A stretch of 64,000 nucleotides of DNA from Candidatus Poribacteria bacterium (GTDB lineage Bacteria > Poribacteria > WGA-4E > WGA-3G). Shown in pieces: positions 26,985 to 34,649 of this stretch. The stretch is taken from the NCBI GenBank assembly GCA_026706025.1, contig JAPOZO010000100.1, positions 1 to 64,000 of the forward strand. The letters run 5' to 3'. Within the stretch, counting starts at the first letter, position 1; each line of letters begins with the position of its first letter. The notes below the pieces were generated by a model, which was given only the letters and a program-made list of their open reading frames with translations, had not been told where the DNA came from and made no database searches. The position numbers and the translations under genes are program-made.

Positions 26985-29900
26985 TTATTTTTCCTCTTCC
27001 ATCAATTTTTGTGAGATACGTGCTAAGATGGCGAGACGAAATTCGGAATTTCCATCTACGTCAAATTTATCAAACACTTGCTCAATTTCCTGTTCTATTT
27101 TGTTAGCCTGTTCTTCGGTTGTGGCCGGTAAAGCGACAACCTGCTCCTGTTCAGGATGGTTGGGCCTTGTAATACCTATCCGAATTAGTTTGCCTGCCGA
27201 TGATTCAGTGTGCTTCTGTTTTTCGTATGACACCGCTTCAAAGTGCCGAAATTTCCTTGCAAGTTGAGAGAGGTTACTTTCAAATTGTGCTTTGTCCAAA
27301 TCTACCCATGATGCAGGCGGCTTTTTGACAAGAAGGGTTGCGATTGCCTCAAGCCAACTCGTGAAATCATGTCCAGCACTATAAACATTGATTAAAAAGC
27401 CTTTGAGTTCAGTGTCGATTGTTACTTCCAACAAGGGCTCAGCTCTGGCAGCCAATTCTGCGCGGAATTTTTCTTTTTCGGGACTCAAATTGAAGGCTTC
27501 TACGAGCAGCTGCTCAACTGAATTTAGTAAATGGTCATAAGCCTGTTCTAATTCGGATAATGCTTCTTGCAGTGTGTTGAAAAAATCCGAGACTACTTTT
27601 GCATCTGTTGCTGTTTCTGCATCAAAAGGGGGGAAACCGAAGGCATCTGGTAACTGTTTAAAAAGAAGCTCATCAGGCTCACGCGCGGTCTGAACAACTT
27701 TACGGAGATTTGTCGCTCTATCGCTTAATTCGTGTGTTGCTAATGTGTACTTCGGGAGCTGCGCAATAAAGCGCATGAGCGGCGTGACCACCGTTAACAG
27801 ATCTAGCTTTTCGGTTTTCACCGGTTGGTTGAGCATCTGCAAAAATTGTGCGAATACATCCGCACGGATACCGGCCATCCGAAACCGCTTTAGTTCAAAT
27901 TGATGTGGTGCTTTAAGTAGCCTTTCAAGGACCGGCATTGACAAATCAGCAATAAAGGATCCATTTTCATAGAGCGCGACTTCTGTTTTGTAATGAAGCA
28001 TCACAGCGCATAAGAGAATTGGGAGTGGACCCTCCCTTAGGCCTAATGGCGGCTCCTTGAGGCATTGATAGAAATTTTCGACGGGTTGTCGATCGCTTTC
28101 ACACTTGACAAGAAACGCTTCAATTGCTTCCCATGTAGCTACCATTCTACCATTATCATTTAGTGTTTCTGGTGGATGGAATCCCCACACACCTGAGACT
28201 TCGCGATGTATGCCTGTATTCCATAAGAGGGAACGGTAGATACTCATCTGGGGTGGATAACCGGTGAAACCTAGGTTTTTCTTAGCACTGTCTTCAAGCA
28301 TAGCTTGAATTAATTTCTTTCGTGCGGTTGTTACAGCACCAGAGATCTTACGTCGATTGATTAGTTCGTTCCGAATAAGAGGCGTCTTGTCGTAAATATC
28401 GTCACAGATTTTTGACAGATATGTGTTCCTTGATTTTGGCGAGTTAATACTTGCAGGTTGCCCCATATGATACCATGTACAAGAACCCTCACTGCCTCCC
28501 TCAAAAATGTTTGTTAACCTATCAGATACTTCTTTTTCTGCTTCTATCATCCGTGCGGAGAGTTCACGTCTCGCAACTGCATCACTGTCGAGTTCAGGTG
28601 TGTTTTCCTCAATCCAACGTAAACGGACGAGTTCAGTTACAGCATCATTCAGAAAACCGATGGAATTTGGAATGGCAATTAACGTCGCTTGGTGCTTTAC
28701 GGTATCTATTTCACACGCTGTTTCAATCAGTTGTGCGACTTCTTGTTCGTTTGCAGGTAGTGCATAGAGCAGAAGTCCATCCGCATCGCCGAATGGTTCT
28801 TTCAAGTTTGCGTCAAAGTTTTCAAGATCGGTGTACCGGACAGTAAAGTAGCGCAACGTACCGGTTTCAAATAGATGCCTTCGGGCGACGAGGGGACGTG
28901 TTGAGGTATAGTGTGACAAATTGGTGGCGAGTGGGGCTTTGGTGTCAACGTGCGTTGATGCCTCACGGAGTTTTACCTCAATGTCTATGTCGCTTCCTTC
29001 CCAAAGCGCGTAAATATTATTGTAACGACGGTAGGTGACAATTGAGCGGCTTTTCAAAATTGAGAGGGCGTTCTTAAATTCATTGGCAAATTCTTCTGTG
29101 TTATCGTCTAGCGCGTAATAGAGCAACCGCTCTGAGGCTTTCAGGTTGGGAATTGCTTCGCCAACAACTCCGAGTAGTCCAATGGTTTTAATGAGTTGGA
29201 GTACCATAGGAGCGGGATCTGACAATTGATTTATAGCAGATTCAATTTCTGCCCACTTCTTGCCATTATATGTAGTGTAGAGCCGATTCCCTTGTGTAAC
29301 ATTGAGATAGTCGTACAGATCCGCAAGCGAGAACGTAGGTAGAGAACTGCCATCGTAATGTTGAAGGGATAAGAAATCTTGTAGTCCGTTTGGTTCATTT
29401 GAGCTGAGGAAAGCGAAGAGAGAACGTTCGTTTTGTGCGAACCGCCGGAAAAGCGGACCGATAAGGAGTGCCACCGTCGGATGAAGCGGTAAGCAACTCT
29501 CTAATAAATAAATAAATTCGTTTTCGTCAAGTTGACGCGGCTTAAGTCCTAAGTCAATTGCTGTATTCAAGTTGTTCTTCTGGAAAACTTCTGAGCACCT
29601 TTCTAATGCTGTTCCAACTAAATGGAGGACCTGTTCTGTAGATTCTGAAAAAGCAATATCCTCGAATCTTCCTTGAACTTTTGCCCACTCTTCTTGTTGT
29701 GATTTACCGACGCGTTCAGCATAGAGTTCGAAAGCCTGATGAAGAATCGTTATTAAGAAGAGTGGCGTTTTCGCACTTCGGTCTGCAAATTCGGCAAGTG
29801 TCTGTAGAACAAACATATCCCCTTGTGCCGGGTGTTGTGTGGCGTACTCGAGAAACTTTCCGAGTTCGTCGATCACAAGTAGAAGACCTGAGCCGCCGGA

Positions 29901-30479
29901 TTCACAAATCTCATGCGTTGCTGACTCAAATAGGACAGTGATTTCTGAGGCAGATGAGGGCATTCCATTTTCTACTGTTTCCAACAGATTTTCGAGGTCC
30001 TGTAACAATGAAGTGGAAGTTACTGTGTCGTTGGAAAAGGTGAGTCTATGCCTTAAACCTCTTAGGAGATTGTGTGAGAGTGACGCGCGTTCTCCAGAGA
30101 TGAGCACGGGACAAAACCCTGATAGTGTTTTTTTCCCGTTTCCATTTGGACTCACAAATCGCTCATAAAGCGAAACATCCGCAACTCTCAACACTTCTAG
30201 TGCCTGTTGAGTGGTAGGAGCATCAGGGTTTCCAAGGAGTTTTGCGGCGAAGAGGGCAAATGCTGATTTTCCTGACCCATAGGGGCCAGTGAGCGACCAC
30301 GCCTTTGATGACGCTTCATTTTCAAGCGTTGAAATGACTCGTGATAACGTTTCCCGTGCAGTAGCGGTCAAAACGTATCCATCTAAGGCGTTTTCCGTAT
30401 AGAAGTCGCGTTCGAGATGAACTGAACGCTGGAAACGCCCTTTAACTTGGAAGAGATCTGATAAGGGAACATTATCCAT
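26985..30479 (-). CDS. Large P-loop ATPase of the phosphorothioation-like operon (SspC-like)
   Basis: 1164 residues. Walker A is GPYGSGKS (65-72), Walker B LLLVIDE (199-205). It starts LSDLFQVKGRFQRSVHLERD, an N-terminal segment like those of large AAA-type ATPases in BREX and Ssp systems. The rest is mostly alpha-helical without a recognisable helicase or nuclease motif. Its start overlaps the stop of the DUF4007 gene by 8 nt, so they are translationally coupled. In Ssp systems SspC is the ATPase that works with SspB and SspD. The assignment to SspC rests on context; the length is unusually large. Confidence 0.82.
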   Translation of the reverse strand: MDNVPLSDLFQVKGRFQRSVHLERDFYTENALDGYVLTATARETLSRVISTLENEASSKAWSLTGPYGSGKSAFALFAAKLLGNPDAPTTQQALEVLRVADVSLYERFVSPNGNGKKTLSGFCPVLISGERASLSHNLLRGLRHRLTFSNDTVTSTSLLQDLENLLETVENGMPSSASEITVLFESATHEICESGGSGLLLVIDELGKFLEYATQHPAQGDMFVLQTLAEFADRSAKTPLFLITILHQAFELYAERVGKSQQEEWAKVQGRFEDIAFSESTEQVLHLVGTALERCSEVFQKNNLNTAIDLGLKPRQLDENEFIYLLESCLPLHPTVALLIGPLFRRFAQNERSLFAFLSSNEPNGLQDFLSLQHYDGSSLPTFSLADLYDYLNVTQGNRLYTTYNGKKWAEIESAINQLSDPAPMVLQLIKTIGLLGVVGEAIPNLKASERLLYYALDDNTEEFANEFKNALSILKSRSIVTYRRYNNIYALWEGSDIDIEVKLREASTHVDTKAPLATNLSHYTSTRPLVARRHLFETGTLRYFTVRYTDLENFDANLKEPFGDADGLLLYALPANEQEVAQLIETACEIDTVKHQATLIAIPNSIGFLNDAVTELVRLRWIEENTPELDSDAVARRELSARMIEAEKEVSDRLTNIFEGGSEGSCTWYHMGQPASINSPKSRNTYLSKICDDIYDKTPLIRNELINRRKISGAVTTARKKLIQAMLEDSAKKNLGFTGYPPQMSIYRSLLWNTGIHREVSGVWGFHPPETLNDNGRMVATWEAIEAFLVKCESDRQPVENFYQCLKEPPLGLREGPLPILLCAVMLHYKTEVALYENGSFIADLSMPVLERLLKAPHQFELKRFRMAGIRADVFAQFLQMLNQPVKTEKLDLLTVVTPLMRFIAQLPKYTLATHELSDRATNLRKVVQTAREPDELLFKQLPDAFGFPPFDAETATDAKVVSDFFNTLQEALSELEQAYDHLLNSVEQLLVEAFNLSPEKEKFRAELAARAEPLLEVTIDTELKGFLINVYSAGHDFTSWLEAIATLLVKKPPASWVDLDKAQFESNLSQLARKFRHFEAVSYEKQKHTESSAGKLIRIGITRPNHPEQEQVVALPATTEEQANKIEQEIEQVFDKFDVDGNSEFRLAILARISQKLMEEEK

Positions 30480-31404
30480 AATATCTCTCTAAAAATTCCA
30501 TCGGATTTAGATCCTTATGTCGAGAAACCTGTTTCAGGTCAGCAGTTTCGTCATATCGTAACGCACTATCGGTGAGGTCTTCAAGTCTTTCAAGATACAA
30601 GATCATCGTATTTTCGTCTAATCTGAAGATTCGTCCGGGGCTTAGTGGGTCATACATCAATTCTCGAAACGACATTTCAGCAGTTGCAGAGAAACGAGCA
30701 TCCCAAAAGGCAACCAGCGTTGCTACGACAATTTCAATCGGCAACGATTCTTTTTCGCCTCGTTGGAATTCGTATCCATCTCTATCGGGCAATTCAGCGA
30801 GTAAGTTGAGTTCAACAAGCGGACAATCAAAGGTTTCCTCGGCTACGGCGGTGTCAGAATTGTGACGTGACTGGCAATAGGTTCGGATAAAGCAATGGAC
30901 ATCTCGTTGAAGTGTGTTGTCAGCGACCGATCGCATGGATTCCTTTTGCTGCAGTGTCCACTCGTACAATTCTGTTTTGAATGTATCGGATACGAATTGG
31001 TTTTCCCTTAAAATGTTAAATGCCCAGTACCATGCGGTTGCCTGATTAATATTCGTTGCGATTTTCCAGTGAATCAACCACAGAGTGGCGGGGTCGTCAA
31101 GGTACGGATCAAACCCATCTTTGTCGTCAAAAATGGCTTTGCCGAAGGGAGTGGGAACAAACCGCCCACGTTCATAAGGGGCCGTCCTAATAAGCCCCAC
31201 AACGTTACACCAATGCCGGATGGAAGCCACCATGTTTTTTCCGACCCCTAAAGTAACAGAAGCGTCTTCTGATGAAAAGATAATCGGGTCATCTGTTACA
31301 GCATCAACGCCTTTTTTCAACCACGTGTACCTAAAAGGAAATGTCTGGTGGCCCGAGAAGGAAAAGTTAATGTTATCTAAATTAGATGTGGACTGAATTT
31401 TCAT
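30472..31404 (-). CDS. DUF4007 protein (SspB-like)
   Basis: 310 residues with the DUF4007 hallmarks GHQTFPFRYTWLKKG (18-32) and LGVGKNMVASIRHW (52-65), then a helical body. From memory, DUF4007 is the family of SspB, which was reported to nick DNA during single-strand phosphorothioation. It is the first gene of the operon. The overlap with the ATPase start (8 nt) suggests fixed stoichiometry. The family is clear; its biochemical role here is inferred. Confidence 0.88.
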   Translation of the reverse strand: MKIQSTSNLDNINFSFSGHQTFPFRYTWLKKGVDAVTDDPIIFSSEDASVTLGVGKNMVASIRHWCNVVGLIRTAPYERGRFVPTPFGKAIFDDKDGFDPYLDDPATLWLIHWKIATNINQATAWYWAFNILRENQFVSDTFKTELYEWTLQQKESMRSVADNTLQRDVHCFIRTYCQSRHNSDTAVAEETFDCPLVELNLLAELPDRDGYEFQRGEKESLPIEIVVATLVAFWDARFSATAEMSFRELMYDPLSPGRIFRLDENTMILYLERLEDLTDSALRYDETADLKQVSRHKDLNPMEFLERYYG

Positions 31405-31501
31405 GTTTTTTTACATGCCTTAAGGTGATTCATAGTTGCTAAGTGGATAAGTAGGAAAAATCTCCTTTCTCATACAATTTCCCCCAATCAGAAATTTATT
31501 G

Positions 31502-31951
31502 CTAAGCGGGTTGTAGGTGTGGAAATCCTATGTCCACTGGATTTGGAGAAACCCTCGCTGGCAGGTAGAAGGAAGGTGTCTCACTGTTTTTTTTCGAGGT
31601 TTGAATCAGACCTCGGAGTGCCTTGTTAACAGAGGCATAGTCTGGAAATGCTTCAAAAACATCGGGTTCTAACTTGACAACGAAGTTACCGGACCCCTTC
31701 GGTGTTTGGTCTACAACCCTTCCGGTTAAGTGGAAGGAAGGTGTCTCACTGTTTTTTTTCGAGGTTTGAATCAGACCTCGGAGTGCCTTGTTAACGGTTG
31801 CATCATCTGGAAATACCGCAGCAATATCAGATTCTAACTTGATAAAGTTACCAAACTGATTGCGCGTAGGACCTAACTTCCGGACCCGCAAACTTCTTAG
31901 GTCATACTCTGGACGAAGTTCGTCTTGAACTATCGCGTGATTCTTGTTCAT
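31502..31951 (-). CDS. BrnT-associated antitoxin with internally duplicated domain
   Basis: 149 residues. It starts with DELRPEYDLRSL, typical of small antitoxins next to BrnT-like toxins, followed by a ribbon-helix-helix-like unit (IKLESDIAAVFPDDATVNKA) that is repeated as VKLEPDVFEAFPDYASVNKA. Both units end in LRGLIQTSKKNSETPSF. The second half is a recent in-frame duplication (see the 63-bp identical DNA repeat). Single-unit relatives are about 80-90 residues. It lies 95 bp downstream of the BrnT gene in the same direction. Its stop lies about 100 nt upstream of the DUF4007 start. Confidence 0.65.
   Translation of the reverse strand: MNKNHAIVQDELRPEYDLRSLRVRKLGPTRNQFGNFIKLESDIAAVFPDDATVNKALRGLIQTSKKNSETPSFHLTGRVVDQTPKGSGNFVVKLEPDVFEAFPDYASVNKALRGLIQTSKKNSETPSFYLPARVSPNPVDIGFPHLQPA
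31568..31795. repeat. 63-bp exact direct repeat within the antitoxin gene
   Basis: Positions 31568-31630 and 31733-31795 are identical over 63 bp, 165 bp (55 codons) apart, so the duplication preserves the frame. Exact identity, including an 8-T run, argues for recent origin or gene conversion. Confidence 0.9.
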
Positions 31952-32046
31952 AAGTTTCTTTCTCTTTGCAGGTTGTATTTGCTGGTATTAATCGAGTGAA
32001 TCATACTTCAGCAAAAATCAAGAACAAAGTAATCTTATATTTTCTT

Positions 32047-32319
32047 TCATCCTTCTTGGTATTTTTGTCTCTCACTGGGAGTAACTTCTCTCGCGGAGAT
32101 CAATCGAATCACATTTTCTTTATCGGTAAATGATACAAATAATAAATTACGTTGTACTGACTGACCAATGATAATATATCGGTCTTCCTCAGAAGAGTGG
32201 ACTGGATCATCAAAAATAATATAAAAATGATTTCGGAAAACAGTTTTCGCTTCATCAAATGACACGTTGTGCTTCGACAGGTTCGTCGCGGCTTTATTTT
32301 TATCCCACTTAAATTTCAT
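32047..32319 (-). CDS. BrnT-family toxin
   Basis: 90 residues matching BrnT: N-terminal FKWDKNKAATNLSKHNVSFD, the RxxxIG-like strand EDRYIIIGQSVQRNLLFVSF, and the C-terminal IRLISAREVTPSERQKYQEG with the catalytic-type Arg and Glu/Gln residues. BrnT is a RelE-fold ribonuclease toxin normally neutralised by BrnA. Here the downstream partner is not a classic BrnA but the duplicated DELRPEYD-type protein. The gene flanks the putative defence operon. Confidence 0.88.
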   Translation of the reverse strand: MKFKWDKNKAATNLSKHNVSFDEAKTVFRNHFYIIFDDPVHSSEEDRYIIIGQSVQRNLLFVSFTDKENVIRLISAREVTPSERQKYQEG

Positions 32320-32728
32320 TAAGACTAACCTAACATTAGGTGTATTAAATTGTTCACTTGAAGTCCGAATCTATCAGTATAAATCCAGTTAAAAACACTG
32401 TTAGTTTTGTTATTATTACCTCAATAATTTTCTCAAACAACGAATAACAAAATGGAATGTCTGGTACCTTTGAAAAAAGAAAGACTCGTCAGGTACAGTG
32501 GGCTTATGGGTTTGGTGATTAAAAAATTCTCCATATTACTTATTATACGATAAATAATAAAAAAAAACAACAGGTTTTTGTGAAGTGAAGTTAAGAAATC
32601 GGACTCGTGGATATAAGAGGAATGGTATGTCGCGCCGTTTGAGTATGAATAGAAAAAATTCACTCTCTAAATGATCCGAGAAATCTGTGTAAAATGCAGC
32701 GTGAATAACTTTCCGTGGTTACAGTGAA
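32320..32728. other. AT-rich spacer, no supported gene
   Basis: About 410 bp markedly richer in A+T than the flanks, with an A-run near 32561. A 76-codon minus-strand frame exists (32433-32663) but has low-complexity aromatic and hydrophobic content without a ribosome site or family match. The composition is consistent with the edge of a transferred island. Confidence 0.4.
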
Positions 32729-32968
32729 TCAGTAGCGATTTTCAAAACGGGTGTTTGCACGGACTTGGGGTTCAATTGATAACCGGCATTCAAGCGTATT
32801 CAGTATACTCCTAAGCATGTCCAACAGCGGCGCATTCGCCCCAGATAATGCTTCCAAAAAGGTTTCAGGGTCAATGCTGGTGTGTTTAGAAAACTCAGAA
32901 ATCCCGCCCTGCGATTCTACAAAGGTCTGGAGTCCCCTTACGCGCTTTCTCCGTGCGCACCTCGGCAA
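32729..32968 (-). pseudogene. HTH (HigA-like) segment frameshifted from the Phd gene
   Basis: This frame encodes GLQTFVESQGGISEFSKHTS followed by IDPETFLEALSG and LLDMLRSILNTLECRLSI, resembling the HTH of HigA-like antidotes. Its only start is a weak TTG inside the overlapping Phd gene. Removing one G from the GGGG run (plus-strand CCCC at 32934-32937) would fuse it in frame to the Phd protein as ...EVRTEKARKGLQTF, giving about 172 residues. A real frameshift or an assembly indel is therefore likely. Confidence 0.55.
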
Positions 32969-33215
32969 TTGCTTGTTCGATATCTGCTTGTGCTTCTTCT
33001 TCGCTCACTGCTGGCACTTTTTTCCATATTCTATCCAACACTGAAAAGGCTTTCTCGCGCTGTTGAAGCATCTCCTCGTAGGCCTCAATGGGAACAATGG
33101 CAGCAAGCGACTTGTTGGCATCTTTGACAATCAATCGGTCTCCGTTGCGGTAGACACCATCGAGCAATTCGCCAAGTTTCTGTTGTAATTCCGTTGCTGA
33201 GACTTCTTTTCTCAT
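32895..33215 (-). CDS. Phd/YefM-type antitoxin
   Basis: 106 residues. The Phd N-terminal fold is readable: KEVSATELQQKLGELLDGVY, then GDRLIVKDANKSLAAIVPIEAYEEM. The C-terminal stretch (KGTPDLCRIAGRDF) looks like out-of-frame sequence after a G-run, because the neighbouring frame continues with an HTH domain. No Doc, RelE or PIN toxin is adjacent, so it is an orphan antitoxin or a fused regulator. A five-fold ACGTCACA array lies 230 bp upstream. Confidence 0.8.
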   Translation of the reverse strand: MRKEVSATELQQKLGELLDGVYRNGDRLIVKDANKSLAAIVPIEAYEEMLQQREKAFSVLDRIWKKVPAVSEEEAQADIEQAIAEVRTEKARKGTPDLCRIAGRDF

Positions 33216-33681
33216 CGTTTTCTCCGATTATTATCGTTGGTATACGAGACACGAAGGATATTTTTAAGTATACCATAGATTCGCCGAAAGGTCAAAGGTT
33301 TTTGTTAAATTAGAGGAACGTCGCGTAAATTCCTATACGGTCGTAGGAGTGGGAAACGAGAAATCACACAAAAAACGCTCACAAACGCCTATGGAGACTG
33401 GATTTACAGCAAAAATCAGAAAATTATCAAAAAAAAAAACGCAAAATTACGTCACATTCCTACGTCACACGTAGTTTCTGCACGTTACATGTGACGTTTT
33501 AAACGTCACATTAACGTCACATCTTAACTCTCACTGCAAGGCAAACTGATAACTGAAAGGTTTTCGCAGAAATACCTATGCAAAAACACTCGCGCCTACA
33601 ACAAGAGATTGAAACAGAGGCTGGTGATGTGTTATAGTAACAGTTAATTGTAAGCTATATTAGAGAGACGACTCACCTGAC
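33216..33681. other. Intergenic region with operator-like array and repeat modules
   Basis: It contains the promoters of the divergent Phd and SUMF1-like genes, a run of nine or more A (about 33430), the ACGTCACA array at 33449-33521, a CTCACTGCAAGGCAAACTG motif (about 33529) that recurs across the window, and a CGCAGAAATACCTATGCAAA module (about 33567). No gene is seen. Confidence 0.5.
33449..33521. promoter_or_regulatory. Array of ACGTCACA motifs
   Basis: ACGTCACA occurs at 33449-33456, 33462-33469, 33503-33510 and 33514-33521, and inverted as TGTGACGT at 33490-33497. The last forms a near-perfect palindrome with ACGTTACA at 33482. Six related octamers in 73 bp is far above chance and suggests a multi-site operator or other binding array. 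Confidence 0.55.
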
Positions 33682-34401
33682 ATGCACATTGAAACACTTG
33701 ATTACCCTTTAATCCATATTCCTGCTGGGGCGTTTACGATGGGGACGATTCCGACTGGGATGCGGAAGACGGATCCAGAGGAACCGCAACGGAGCGTCCG
33801 ACTTGATGCTTATGCTATCGGTATGTATCAGGTCACGAATGCACAGTATGCGGAGTTTGTGGAGGCGACGGGGTACGCGCCTCCGGAGTTCTGGGACGAT
33901 GAACGTTTCAACGCGCCGGATTTTCCGGTCGTTGGGGTGAGTTGGTACGATGCTGTCAATTTTTTGGAGTGGCTCGGTGCGCTGGAAGGTGTGGCGTATC
34001 GGTTGCCGTCGGAGGCGGAGTGGGAGAGAGCGGCGCGCGGCACGGATGCTCGTGAGTATCCTTGGGGCGATGTATGGGATGCGAGTCGGGCGAATACGTC
34101 GGAGTCGGGGAATAAGCGGTTGCTGCCTGTCGGGAGCTATGCGTCGGGTGTGAGTCCTTGTGGGTGCTACGATATGGCGGGTAACGCTTACGATTGGTGC
34201 TTCGATTGGTTTCACATGGAGGCGTATAAGTACTCGTCTGATGAGAATCCGTTGGGTGCGAGTGAAGGTCGGCGGAAGGTGATTCGGGGTGGTTCGTGGA
34301 TTGCACGGGGTGAGTTTGCGGCGCGTTGTGCGAATCGTGCGGCGTATGAGCCGATTCGAGGGCTTCATAACGTCAGTTTTCGGGTTGCGGTGGATCTGTA
34401 G
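33682..34401 (+). CDS. SUMF1/FGE-fold protein lacking the catalytic cysteines
   Basis: 239 residues of the formylglycine-generating-enzyme fold: IPAGAFTMG near the start, YPWGD, GNAYDWCFDW, RGGSWIARGEFAARCANR and the closing FRVA. In true FGEs the stretch after GGS carries two active-site Cys; here both are replaced (WIARGEF), so formylglycine formation is unlikely. Such proteins may be binding or EgtB-like relatives. No signal peptide is visible. A canonical sulfatase lies 3.6 kb downstream, but this protein probably does not mature it. Confidence 0.85.
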   Translation: MHIETLDYPLIHIPAGAFTMGTIPTGMRKTDPEEPQRSVRLDAYAIGMYQVTNAQYAEFVEATGYAPPEFWDDERFNAPDFPVVGVSWYDAVNFLEWLGALEGVAYRLPSEAEWERAARGTDAREYPWGDVWDASRANTSESGNKRLLPVGSYASGVSPCGCYDMAGNAYDWCFDWFHMEAYKYSSDENPLGASEGRRKVIRGGSWIARGEFAARCANRAAYEPIRGLHNVSFRVAVDL

Positions 34402-34649
34402 AATGGTTTTCAGTTATCAGTTATCAGTTTTCAGAAAGAGGGTTCTGATTAAGGTAATCTTTTTTCAATGCCCCTTTGCATCTCTGGTTTTGACGAGCAT
34501 CGGCGCGGTTGCTTGAAGATTAAATAAATATTTCGGTAATTCTTACAGATCGCGAGCACAGCTCGCTCCTACCAAGAGGTTTTTGATGCATTACCGAATT
34601 AAATTCTTAAACTTCATCAAACCGCGCCTGCTAATTTGAGTGCCGTGAT

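Noticed and set aside
22505-31404. Classic Dnd or BREX system
   Set aside because: No DndD/DndE-like protein, PglZ, BrxL or methyltransferase is present; DUF4007 with a PP-loop protein points to an Ssp-like module.
32433-32663. 76-codon minus-strand ORF
   Set aside because: AT-rich, no ribosome site, composition unlike neighbouring genes and no recognisable motif.
33709-34368. Long minus-strand ORF opposite the SUMF1-like gene
   Set aside because: It is the antisense shadow of a clear coding frame, rich in Arg, Thr and Pro without any family features.
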